Assembly: GCA_032718565.1 (NCBI GenBank)
Contig: JAVGVS010000707.1
Coordinates: 33,501-97,500, forward strand
DNA: 64,000 nt
Reading direction: 5' to 3'
DNA from: Distichodus sexfasciatus
Lineage: Eukaryota; Chordata; Actinopteri; Characiformes; Distichodontidae
A program made the translations under genes and the position numbers. The notes under the pieces were generated by a model. That model worked only from the letters and a program-made list of their open reading frames with translations, made no database searches and was not told where the DNA came from. Shown piece by piece: positions 46,696 to 58,000 of this stretch. Each line of letters starts with the position of its first letter. Position 1 is the stretch's first letter.

Positions 46696-46827
46696 CAACC
46701 TTAATAGTGGCGACACTTTGTGGCCAACATAGAGAATGACAACCTTAATAGTGGCGCCACATAGCAGCCAACATAGGGAATGACAACCTTAACAGTGGCG
46801 CCACTTTGTGGCCAAAATAAGACAACT
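46696..46827. repeat. Three tandem 44-bp units
   Basis: Units start at 46696, 46740 and 46784 with CAACCTTAA(T/C)AGTGGCG. Units 2 and 3 contain the 10-base palindrome GTGGCGCCAC. No known family recognised. Confidence 0.75.
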
Positions 46828-47219
46828 TAGACCTAAAAAGCAAAGTGATTAAAAAGGGTTGCAGCTGAGCTATTGACAAGAAATGCAATATCCTGGGTCT
46901 CCTCAATGAGCTGAAAATTTTAAGCTGTTTTAAATATTATTGTTTAATAAGTATTTAGACAGGGCTCAAGTCAGGACTATAACATGCAGCACGAGGACAG
47001 TCCTAAAAATGATACAGATTTCGGCGTCATGCCTTTGGTTTGGCCAACTCATGACCACATCACCATCATCATCGCTGGCAAAGCTTTTTGGCCACTTCCC
47101 CTCAGAGTCGAGTGTATGTGTTTGGGTGTGTGTGTGCATGCTTCAGTAATGACTACAGGAATGATGTGTGGTTTTGCTGGATTTGGCCTCACCCTGCTGA
47201 CATAATCCCCAAGAAATAC

Positions 47220-47347
47220 ACTGAGGAGCTGTAAGTTCCCGGGATAGGCTCCGGTCCCCCCCGCGACCCCAGTTGGGATTAAGCGGTTCAGATATGGAAT
47301 GAATGAATGAATGAATGAATGAATGAATGAATGAATGAATGAATGAA

Positions 47348-47380
<33 letters not shown>

Positions 47381-47383
47381 TCA
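47220..47383 (+). repeat. SINE family 2 3' part with GAAT and AAT tails
   Basis: GGATAGGCTCCGGTCCCCCC and CAGTTGGGATTAAGCGGTTC lead into about 13 GAAT units and then about 10 AAT units. The head is missing. Confidence 0.8.
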
Positions 47384-47669
47384 ATTCTGATCCCCAGTCT
47401 GCAGTATCTATTATGCATCATAGTGGAAATTACTTTCAAATTATTATTTGCTTCATGTCAGAGAATCACAAACTTTAATCTCAATTTATTTAATCTAGTG
47501 TGTAATCTGCGATATGTAGCAGTATATAAAATTAAAGTCAACCAAATATTTCGCCTTACCTGAGTACTTAAAATCTTTGAAATAATTGAAATAATAATCA
47601 ATCAATTTACCTCCCAAACCACTGCTCAGGTACTTTGATACTGAACAACAAAATTATCCTTTCAGCAAG

Positions 47670-47895
47670 CATTTAGGGCAGTTGGTGGCCTAACAGTAGA
47701 GACGTTAGCCTTTGATCAGAAGGTTGCCGGTTCAAATCACATACTGGTAAAGGTACCACTGAGGTACTCTGCCCAGCTGCCCACTCTCAAAAAACTGCTC
47801 ACTGCTTCTTTATGGATGGGACAAAAGCAGAGTTCACATTTGGTTGTGGTGCAATGTGTGCTGTGCTGTGTTCACAATAACAAATAATCACTCAC
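47670..47895 (+). repeat. SINE family 1 copy
   Basis: Head AGGGCAGTTGGTGGCCTAAC, B box GGTTCAAATC, core GTACCACTGAGGTACTCTGC, tail CACAATAACAAATAATCACT. Confidence 0.75.
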
Positions 47896-48599
47896 TTCAC
47901 TTCCCTAAAGAGTTCTGCCTTCAGAAGTGCTTCATCTGTCCAAAGATTTTTCTAGTGGCCGTGTCTCTCTTTTCTGCAAACTTGATCAAATCGATCTGGC
48001 CTTTAAGCGTGGAGAAAGCGAAGCGGAAAATTTTTCACCAGAGGCGATGTCAAAGGCGGAGAGAAGGGGTCGACCTCAAATCTCAGCCTCCTCAAAAACA
48101 CATGCACACACATGGTCTGAAATGAGCGTGACTCTACGTGTGGTGTCAAGTTCAAGTAAAAGACAACATTGAAAAAAGTTGCAGATAGATCAGAGACTGA
48201 TGTGCGATAGTCATAATTTCTACAACCACGAGTGCAGCGAGTTCAGAAGCGAGGTCAGCGTGGAAGAATGCGGTCAGAGACGCTGCCACCATGATGCAGA
48301 TGTGTGTGTGTGTGTGGAGTGTGTGTGTGTGTGGTGTGGTGTGTGGAATTCCGTCCCTGCTAGGGAGACTTCTCCAGCTAAACCAGATTTTTACTGAATT
48401 TACTTGATTTGATTGAGTCGTGTGTTTTCATAGAGGTCCATTAAGTGAATATAAGTGAGTGATTATTTGTCTATGTAAGCCTGTTGCCTTTACAATTGCC
48501 TCTAACTGTAACAGTAACAGTTAGCTTTGTTAACAAGCTTGTGAACAGTCATCTAGCATTGAGTCCGGCAGTGGTGGCTTTCGGATCGATTCACGCCGC
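47896..48599. other. Non-coding stretch with TG runs
   Basis: TG microsatellites at 48301-48315 and 48320-48345. No gene supported. Confidence 0.45.
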
Positions 48600-49655
48600 T
48601 GTGAGCATGAACACTTCACTTAGGCGCCCGCTCTCATTACGGCGATATGGCGCTTCGCGGCCTCATAAGACCGCCGCTGCCAGATTGAGTTTACCTTTAA
48701 TTTCAGGCAATGGTCGGGTAAAATTCATCAATTGGCGCACAAGCCTTAAGACACTGCTGCGACGATCGCGCTGTCTGCATTGCCAACGAGCTGAAACGCA
48801 TTCGCGCCGCCCGAGGTTAACCAGGCGGCTATCACTACTACCAGCAGCAGCCTGGCGACTGAGAACGATGACGCGACGTCATCAACATCGCCAGAAGAAA
48901 CACGACATCATGGCGGTGCTGGGAAAGTAATGAACACTGAAGGCGGCCAGGTCGGACGGTATCTCAGGCACCTGCTGCATGACCAACTGTCGTGTTCACC
49001 TCCATCTTCAACGAGTCTGGCGAAGTCCACATGGTCCCCCTAACTAAAGAAATCTGTCGTCCCTGATGCTAAGAATAGCAACCTTCATGCCTGAATGACT
49101 ACCTTCTGTTGCACTGACATACAGAGAGTAGTTATGAAGGTGTTTGGAAACTGATCAAGCATCTCATCTCCTCCTTGCATCCCAAACACCACTGGAGAAT
49201 CCCACTCCAGTTTGCCTACTGCTCTAACCGATCTGGGGATGCCATCTCCCACGTCCTGCACACTCCCCTCAGCCGTGGACAAGAAACAGGATAACTATGT
49301 GAGGTTGCTGTTTGTCGACCTGGCTCAGCCATTCCTTAATAGTGCCCTATAGACTGTTACAAGCTGAGACCTGGGACTCAACTACCGCTTGTGCACGTGG
49401 GTGCTAGACTTCCCTCTGAAGGCAGATCTCAGGTGTCTCCAGCAGCAACTCTCTTAGGAGCTCCTCAAGGGTGTGTGCTCTCTCCGCTGTTGTGTCCTCT
49501 ACCTTCGGACTGTGGCAGCCACTCACAATTCAACAACATTGTCAAGTTTATAGACTGACACACAGTGGTGCTGGGGTTAATCTCAACAACGATGAGACGG
49601 CCTACATGGACGAGGTGGAGAACGTGGCCCTCTGAACGTCCTCTGAAGTCCAATG
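48600..49655 (+). mobile_element. Decayed LINE, Rex1/CR1-like reverse transcriptase fragment
   Basis: Allowing frameshifts, pieces of a non-LTR retrotransposon ORF2 appear in order. They are a RQWSGKIH-like stretch near 48710, an ELN plus HSR-like stretch near 48785, LHDQLSCVFTSIFN near 48975, FAYCSNRSGDAISHVLHT near 49210, and the reverse-transcriptase box GAPQGCVLSPLL near 49460. NNIVKFID then NDETAY-like residues follow near 49535-49605. Many stops and shifts make it inactive. The order matches Rex1-type LINEs of fish; the exact clade is not certain. Confidence 0.7.
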
Positions 49656-49659
49656 TCAA

Positions 49660-49828
49660 TGATTTTATCCTCTTATCAGAGTGACTTACATTTCCCTAAT
49701 TTCAGGACAGTTCCCTGAAAGCAACTTAGGAGTTAGGGAGGTCTTGCTCAGGGCCCAATGTTGGTAACATAAGGTCAATTAGAACCTCTATCTTTCGTCC
49801 CAAGGTGTCTACCCTGAGCCATAACACT
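49660..49828 (-). repeat. SINE family 3 copy (minus)
   Basis: In reverse it holds AACATTGGGCCCTGAGCAAG, then CAAGTTGCTTTC-like and CCTGAAATTAGGGAAATGTA, the same order as at 26910 and 62500. Confidence 0.6.
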
Positions 49829-50814
49829 TACATGCCAGCAATTTTCAGATATTACTTCATATTGGACGCAGCAATAGTTACTACCGGGATGTTCTTTTTA
49901 ACACATTTTTTTAGCCGTGGCCAGAAAATCACCAAACATGTCATTATATGATATAATTCAGGGATTTTCAACTGCTTCTGTCCCAGGAACAAGGACAGAC
50001 TAAGCAGTCTGAGGGTGGAGGGGAGTATTTTTGGTGTTACTCTTTGGATATTTACGTTAAATTCATTATTCATAAAGATGCTCAAATCATCTGGAAATGT
50101 TTTGAAAAATGAAAAAAGGGAGAAAAAAGAAAAGTGATTTCAGTAGTGAAAGTGAATTGCGTCAGGCCACCGCAATACCGCGCGGACCACTAAGTGCAGC
50201 GGACTACCTTCTAAAAGCCTATATTTATGTCGATTCTGGTCTGCCATGCATATTCTGGGGCCGTCACGTTTATCGCGATGCATCGTTGTCACGATTAATT
50301 TCAACACTACTCTATTCAGACACCACCTTGACCTTACACGAAAAATCCCATCAGTACGGTTCCAAACCTAAATAACTTTCATTAGAATGAGCCAGTAATC
50401 AAATGTCAAGGATGTCCTAACTGCCATTAATCATTTCGGTCTTTGTTCTTCCATTTACGTTCCTCCTTTTCTTCTCTTATCTTATCATTCTTATGACGGA
50501 CAATGACCCTCATCCATCTAAGCTTCATGGGAGGATTTGGGACTGGACGGAAGGGGCAGTTAAGCTTCTCTTATGGCAGATTTAGGCTTTATGCCTTCTA
50601 TGATGTAAGTAAGAAAAAACCCGACAAAGCCGTGCGTAAATTCTAACAACAAGCAGATGGTGGGCCAAACAAACGCATCAATCTTTCAGCAGCAGTAACA
50701 TGCATCAAATACTCTGAGGAGCATCTGGGTTTCTTGCCAGAGGAAAGCTCATCAATCTGTGATCCTTTAGCATTAAATAGAATCACTCTTATTATTATTA
50801 TTATTGTTCAAGGA
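49829..50814. other. Non-coding stretch, nothing recognised
   Basis: The 88-codon frame 50109-50375 has no recognised motif. No gene or repeat border seen. Confidence 0.4.
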
Positions 50815-50930
50815 TTATTTGACTTTGTGAACACACCAAAGCACACAGTGCATCACAGCCAAATGTGACCTCTACGTTTCCTGCTTCCTTCACGCAGTGC
50901 TTGAGGACGGTACCCTGCTCATGGAGTATC
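50815..50930 (-). repeat. SINE family 1 fragment (minus)
   Basis: GATTATTTGACTTTGTGAAC, CACAGTGCATCACAGCCAAA and GAGGACGGTACCCTGCTCAT in reverse order; shortened. Confidence 0.6.
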
Positions 50931-50969
50931 GGGCAAAACATCAGAAGTCAAATTTCTTGCAAGTGTAAC

Positions 50970-53165
50970 ATCACTTGGTCAATAAAACTAATTCTGATTC
51001 TGATTCATTAATACTGCAGATAAGCGGTTCGGATAATGAATGAATGAATGAATGAATGAATGAATGAATTAACTAATTGTTATGGGTGTTTTTTTATAAT
51101 TAAATTATCTTAGAAATATTAATAAAACTAATTCTGATTCTGATTCATTAATACTGTAGTCGGCAGTTGGATAATGAATGAAATGAATGAATGAATGAAT
51201 TAACTGGTATTATAGGTGTTTTATATACGAAAGCAAATTATCTTAAGTATTAATAAAGCTAATTCTACTGATTCTGATTCATTAATACCTGCAGATAAAC
51301 CGGTTCGGATAATGAATGAATGAATGAATGAATGAATTAACTTTAATTGTTATAGGTGTTTTTTATACTTAAAGCAAATTATCTTAAGTATTAATAAAAA
51401 CTAATTCTGATTCTCTGATTCATTAATACTACCGAATGGCCGGTTCGGATAATGAATGAATGAATGAATATACTTTAATTCTTATAGGTGTTCTTTATAA
51501 TTAAAGCAAATTATCTTAAGTATTAATAAAACTAATTCTGATTCTGATTCATTAATACTGCAGATAAGTGGTTCGGATAATGAATGAATGAATGAATGAA
51601 TGAACTTTAATTGTTATAGGTGTTTTTTATAATTAAAGCAAATTATCTTAAGTATTAATAAAACTAATTCTGATTCTGATTCGTGTCTGCAGATAAGCGG
51701 TTAGGATAATGAATGAATGAATGAATGGATGAATTAACTTTAATTATTATAGGTGTTTTTATATAAAATAAATTATCTTAGAGTATTAATAAAACTAATT
51801 CTGATTCTGATTCATTAATACTGCAGATAAGCGGTTCGGATAATGAATGAATGAATGAATATACTTTAATTCTTATAGGTGTTCTTTATAATTAAAGCAA
51901 ATTATGTAGTAATATCAAAACCAATTGATTCTGATTCATTAATACTGAATGTTGGTTAGGATAATGAATGAATGAATGAATGAATGAATTAACTATTGTT
52001 ATAGGTGTTTTTTATAATTTAATAGATGTCTTAAAGTATTAATGAAACTAATTGATTCTGATTCATTAATACCTGCAGATAAAATGATTAGGATAATGAA
52101 TGAATGAATGAATGGATGAATTAACTTTTAATTGTTATGGGTGTTTTTTATACTTAAATAAATTATCATCTTAAGTATTAATAAACTAATTCTGATTCTG
52201 ATTCATTAATACTGCAGATAAAAGCGGTTAGGATAATGAATGAATGAATGAATGAATAGATAACTTTGGTATTTATAGGTGTTTTTTATAATTAAAAGCC
52301 ATTATCTTCAAGTATTAATAAAATAATTCTGATTCTGATTCATTAATTACTGCAGATGGCAATTCCGGATAATGAATGAATGAATGAATGGATGAATTAA
52401 CTTTAATTGTTATAGGTGTTTTTTATACTTAAAGCAAATTATCTTAAGTATTAATAAAACTAATTCTGATTCTGATTCATTAATACTGCAGATAAGCGGT
52501 TCGGATAATGAATGAATGAATGAATATACTTTAATTCTTATAGGTGTTCTTTATAATTAAAAGCAAATTAGCATCTTAAGTGATAATAAAAACTAATTCT
52601 GATTCTGATTCATTAATACTTGAATGTAGCCCAGTTCGGATAATGAATATGAATGAATGAATGAATGAATTAACTTTAATTGTTATAGGTGTTTTTTATA
52701 ATTAAAGCAAATTATCTTAGGTATTAATAAAACTAATTCTGATTCTGATTCATTAATACTGCAGATAAGCGGTTCGGATAATGAATGAATGAATGAATGG
52801 ATGAATTAACTTTAATTGTTATAGGTGTTTTTTATACTTAAAGCAAATTATCTTAAGAATGCTAATAAAACTAATTCTGATTCTGATTCATTAATACTGC
52901 AGATGGCGGTTGGAGGATAATGAATGAATGAATGAATGAATAAATTAACTTTTAATTATTATAGGTGTTTTTATAATTAAAACCAATTATCTTAAAGTGT
53001 CATTAATTCTCTGATTCTGATTCATTATGCAGATAGCGGTTAGGATAATGAATGAATATGAATAGAATGAATAGATTAACTTTGATTGATATAGGTGTTT
53101 TTTATACTTAAAACAACAAATTATCTTTAAGTAATAAATAATTCTGATTCATTAATACTGCTGAT
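50970..53165 (+). repeat. Tandem array of about 16 units of about 135 bp
   Basis: Each unit contains ATTAATAAAACTAATTCTGA, TTCTGATTCATTAATACTGC, AGATAAGCGGTTCGGATAAT, a GAATGAATGA run, TTAACTTTAATTGTTATAGG and TGTTTTTTATAATTAAAGCA. Units differ by substitutions and many 1-3 base indels. The first part looks like a LINE 3' tail and the AAGCGGTTCGG-GAATG part like the SINE 2 tail, so the unit seems to be a fusion of two retroelement tails that was then amplified. No coding capacity. Confidence 0.85.
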
Positions 53166-54420
53166 AATTTACTTTAATTATGAGAAACAACTATAACAAC
53201 TATTATACTTTAAACAGTGACTTTACATGTGCCAATTGCTATGTGTAGTAAATTGTATAATGGTGCATAATGGACATAAAAGCCTGCAGGTGAGTGACCG
53301 ACAGGAAGAGTTTAGTCTGTGTTATTAAGAAGACGTAAAAAGAATGTTTCTTAACAGCAGCAGTACTCTTCAAATCTGACAAACGAGTGTTTTGTGGAGG
53401 AAAATATTTCAGTGGAGCACAGGAGCACATACAACAATGCTGAGGCTTTATTATTATTATTGTTATTATTATTATTATTATTGTTATTATTATTATTATC
53501 TTAAAGAATACAATCAACTTTTTAAAAGGAATTAAACAAAGAACAAACATTTATAGTTATCAGAAGTTCCCAAGCATTTTTCCCAAATCAAAAACCCAAA
53601 AATTGCTTAATAAAATTATTTTTGTTTTAGCCAATCATAATATTAAGCATATCGAGGGCCTACTGTGTCTGTGATCTTGACCTTCTCCCAGCAAAGAGGA
53701 GCAGAACCGTTTTACTACTACTTGAGATTGAATGCGATACTGTCTTAATGAAAACATTAGAAATAATAACTAATAATGCTGGCGCTCAATTTGGATTATT
53801 TGAATTGTTTTTAGATTATTTTTTATTATTCCTTCATATAATAAAAAAACGCAGAAAAGAAACATGATATAACATAATAGTACTAATTTACTACACGTGT
53901 TATTGAATTACTCACCTTTATACAACGGTACGGAACTGTGACGTTTCCCACTGAGCACTAGAAACGCCTAGTAAATAAATTAAACTGTAAATTTATTTAA
54001 TCCAACCAATTTAATACGTGTAATTATTCATATTATTAATTATATTGTACTATTATATCACTCCTTTTTATTCTTTATATGTTTCTTTATATTCATTGTA
54101 CTCTTAGTACACGTACTTTCATATTATTAATCAATTTTATAATTCTTTGATTACATTTGTTTCAATTGATTGTATACTAATTGCAACCGATTAAAAATTT
54201 TAATCCAATCAATCAAATAAGTGTTTTATATTATTAATTATTTTCTCATATTCTTATTAGTTTTATTGTTTTATGATTTATATATGTTTTAAATTTACAT
54301 TGAAATAGATTTTCTTTTTCATTTTACGTAGTCAAAAGAATGAACCGTCAATTAAGGCGAGTGTCTGCCATCTGGTGGTGAAGGGGGGTAAATGTCAAAA
54401 ATGTGATTTTACGGCAGGAC
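53166..54420. other. AT-rich intergenic stretch upstream of GPN1
   Basis: Includes a TTA/ATT trinucleotide run (53447-53500). Composition is strongly AT-rich until about 54330, then turns GC-richer near the GPN1 start. No gene seen. Confidence 0.5.
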
Positions 54421-54452
54421 GACCTGCTGTGCGGCAACGTGCTGAGTGTTAG

Positions 54453-54470
54453 TGTGGAAGATGGCGGAGG
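54453..54470 (+). promoter_or_regulatory. YY1-like motif at GPN1 start codon
   Basis: GAAGATGGCGGAGG overlaps the ATG at 54461 and resembles the AAGATGGCGGC YY1 site often found at the start of TATA-less housekeeping genes. It supports 54461 as the ancestral start. Confidence 0.45.
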
Positions 54471-54617
54471 CGAGTGATGTTCACGGTTCCGGAGCAGCGC
54501 AGTCGGAGCAGTATGAGGCCGGGGCGGAGCAGCGAACCGGGCTCCGGAGCAGACAGGAAGCCGGTGTGTCTCCTGGTGCTCGGTATGGCGGGATCCGGCA
54601 AAACCACCTTCGTTCAG
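54461..54617 (+). CDS. gpn1: GPN1 exon 1: P-loop, start out of frame
   Basis: The donor is CAG before GTAACA. The strong-context ATG at 54461 (A at -3, G at +4) starts MAEASDV, but the P-loop block KPVCLLVLGMAGSGKTTFVQ lies in the next frame. The first in-frame ATG for the P-loop is at 54477, in a weaker context. Either a one-base indel separates the two, or translation starts at 54477. The Walker A motif spans about 54582-54605. Confidence 0.85.
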
Positions 54618-54978
54618 GTAACACGAGGAGCGAGAAGCAAGGCTTTCTGGGGCTTCAGGCGCAAAATAAAACGGTGTCGCTTCACGATTCCACTGATTCA
54701 AAAGTGGTCGATTCACTGCGTGCCGTCGACGCCTGCAGGTAAAATATGAATAAACAGCGCGTAGATAAACAAATTCGCGACAAACTGTTTTTAACTTTCT
54801 ATATTTTTATGTTTTTAAACATACATGCTGCCCTCAAAATATTAAAACTAAAAACTGATGTTATTTCAGATTTAATTTGATAGCTAATATTTTGAGGCAC
54901 AAAACCTCGCGTTTGACATTCCATCACTAGAACAGAATGAGGAAGGTTGTTGTTACTGCAAAGCATTTCTTTATTTTT

Positions 54979-55049
<71 letters not shown>

Positions 55050-58000
55050 TAAGGCAGAATAACGTAACTTTTTAGATAAAAAAGTTAGTCTTAAGTTCTG
55101 GACACCAAAGCTATAAAATATAAACACGGGGACGGACTAAATAAATGTCGCATATTTTAAATATTACTGAATGAATATTATTAATGAATATTATATTGTA
55201 TATATTTATTAATTAATATAAATGGAGAAATAGGAACGAGGATACGAACAAGCTGATTCAGAATCCTCTTGACTCAGATCAGCTGTGTCTCAGGTTCCAG
55301 AGCGCTTTGGCTCTGCAGGAATTAAGTGAAGCTCCACATGTTAACTCTGTTTGGGGACTAAAGCTGGACTCTGATGTTTGATCCCGGGTTTTATTCGCCC
55401 AGTTTTGTGATGGTTTTGCCTGGGTGAAGGTGATGATCCTTGGAGTTCTGTGCCTCACTGGCCATTACAGACAGTGTTTGTCAATATTCTGTGTCCGTGT
55501 GCAGCAGTGATGCATGAATAGTCATACAGCTGAATCAGAACATCTTCATTTTAAACTTAATCATTTCAGTTATATACAGGTTGACAGAGAGGCGAGACAA
55601 CATAGCGACAGTTTCTACAGAGTACAAAGAACACAGTGTATACATATATAGATAAACTATAAACTTTAAATGAATGTAGACACATTAAGGTTTACATGCA
55701 GCGTTCGACAGTACTGTTTGCACAAGTGTTGTAGCACCAGTCAAGTGGAGAAAAGCTACAGCCACAGTCCCGGAACTGCCCATTTGCATTAAATGTGTAT
55801 ACGTTGGCCCAAGAGGTTGGTGGTTTGAATACTACCAACACTGGGCCTCAGAGGAATTACCCTTAACTTCAAGTTGCTCTGTATGGGCTAACTTCCTAAC
55901 TGTTACAGTTGGTAATGGCTGGGGCAGTTGTTAATGTAACAGATAGAGAGTTCCCCATGATTGGAAGGTCGTTGGTTCGAATCCTGGACTGGGCGGTACT
56001 CATAAACAAGGTACCGTCCCCAGCACTGCTTCCCGGGTGTCCACTGCTCCTTTACGGGACAGCATGAGCCTCCATGTTAATAGTGTGTTTTTTTTATTTT
56101 ATGTAGTGTGTATATATAAGAGAGTAAGGTGTTGTTTTCGTTCCCCAGCGTCTGACCGCCTTCCTGCTGGCAGAAGCAACCGCCCGTGCGTCATCAACGA
56201 GCCCTGCAGTCCACGAAGGTCCCTTTCGTAACATTGGTAACAGTATCTACTTTCGTGAACTCCGCTCACATCACAATAGTTCTGGAATGGCGATATATGC
56301 GTCAATTTTATTTTCCCCAATTTTAATTTTATTGAGTCTATCCAATGTTCATCAAAATGAAGTCATGTATGTATTTGCTCATTTACTTTCTTAGGTTTAG
56401 TCATTTGAATCTAATGATAAGGCGTAGTTACCTGATAGGTGTAGACTAAATATACTCATTAAAGCAAGAAACCATTATAAATGTTATTATACATCTTCCT
56501 GTGCTTCGGTTTTCTTTAACTAGTGAAACTGAAATTTTATTTTCTCAAAAACTATTTTAGGGCCCTATGATTTCATGAGCGGAATAAATTAGGTCAACAA
56601 ATAAAATGGGAATCCGTTGTAAAAGCGAATATTAAGTGTAATTAGCTGATATCAGTTGTGTGGGCAAAAGCATAAAGCAATAGTTTCTAATCAATTTTTA
56701 GCACTGCAGCCCTCTGTATTTGTTACACCTGTTGGTAGGACTCAGCTTTCCACACACTAAACACACAGATACCGACGTCAGCGGTCGTATAAGCGAAGGC
56801 TCGTTATGAAACATAGAGTCCTCAAAATGAATTAGTGTTAGTGCTAGGATTTTAGAGCAGAACAAACCAAGATTTTCATAGTCAGAACTGTAACTCTTTA
56901 AGTAGTTTGCCAGTACAATAGACTGAACCATAAGAACCGTGTGACCACTTACAGTCAAAAGCCGTCAAAGCGTTTACGTTTTACCGCGAATGAATGTTTT
57001 TGTTGTTTTGGTAAATGTTTTGCAAAAGCAGAAAATGTTCTGAACTAGCTGAAGTTGAATCTTCGATCATTGCTGTGAAATTCTTTCCTATTACATTATT
57101 CTTTTCTATATTCCACTCCATAATTAGAGCACTTTTTAGGTGAATAAATATGATTATATATGTCAAGCTCTGAATTCAGAAAAATAAAAATGGAAAAAAA
57201 GCAAATTCAGGAAAAAAATACATGGAATTTGGGAAAAAAATAAGCGGATTTCATAGGGCCCTACTATTTTTTATTCAATAATATACATGTATGTTTGTGA
57301 GCTTGGAAACAGTTTTTATAAAACAGCTAACCCAGGTTTTGTTGTTTTATTTATAGATATCAGAGATACAGTGAACTACAAAGAAGTGATGAAGCAGTAT
57401 CCTTTACTACCCTAATGATGTATATATTTAACATTCATCTGGCGTTTTACTCTGGCTTTTGTCAAAGTCTCACTTCTCTCATATGTTTGGGATCAAGCAT
57501 GAAATACTATGGATCCTCTTATAATGTCCTGTTTTTTTATTATACATTATTATTATTATTATTATTGACCTGTACCAAGGCCAGTTGTACGGCGAACCGT
57601 AATGTAATCGGCGCTGTAGCAAAAAAATCTGACCTCTAGGGGGCTCTAAATTGCTTCATAAATTTATGTGATGTCATAACAGAGCTTTTATAATTTGCAT
57701 GAAATTATAGAAAACTACCCAATTCTTATACGATCACTGTTAGAGGCTAGTTTCTTTATACACACAACTTCATAGCAATCATAACAAACAAGAGGCTTCA
57801 CTACCAAGTCACAAACTTCTATTTGCATCTTCAGTTCTTTTCCTATTCACTTTCACTTTATTGTTCTATGTTCTAATGCCTGTCCTGATATGATTAAATG
57901 TGAATTTATGTATTTATCCTTTATCATAAAGATCTAGCATCGGCAGTGTGCTCTGTTCTGCTGATGGTCAATGCTGACCCTTGTACTGTTTTTTCTGATT

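Larger units (their letters stand above)
54618..56148 (+). other. GPN1 intron 1
   Basis: Contains an AT dinucleotide run (about 54983-55043), a LINE-type tail (55570-55735) and a truncated SINE 1 (55918-56060). Confidence 0.7.

Noticed and set aside
48484..48930. 148-codon GC-rich frame suspected to be bacterial contamination
   Set aside because: Other frames of the same stretch contain pieces that line up with a Rex1-like LINE continuing to 49655, so a decayed LINE explains it better.
50970..53165. CRISPR-like array (regular repeats)
   Set aside because: The whole unit repeats with no unique spacers, and the context is a vertebrate genome.
54361..54385. CTCF-like site (CCATCTGGTGGTG) upstream of GPN1
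   Set aside because: It matches only part of the motif, and such words are common in fish transposon ends. Not supportable by sequence alone.
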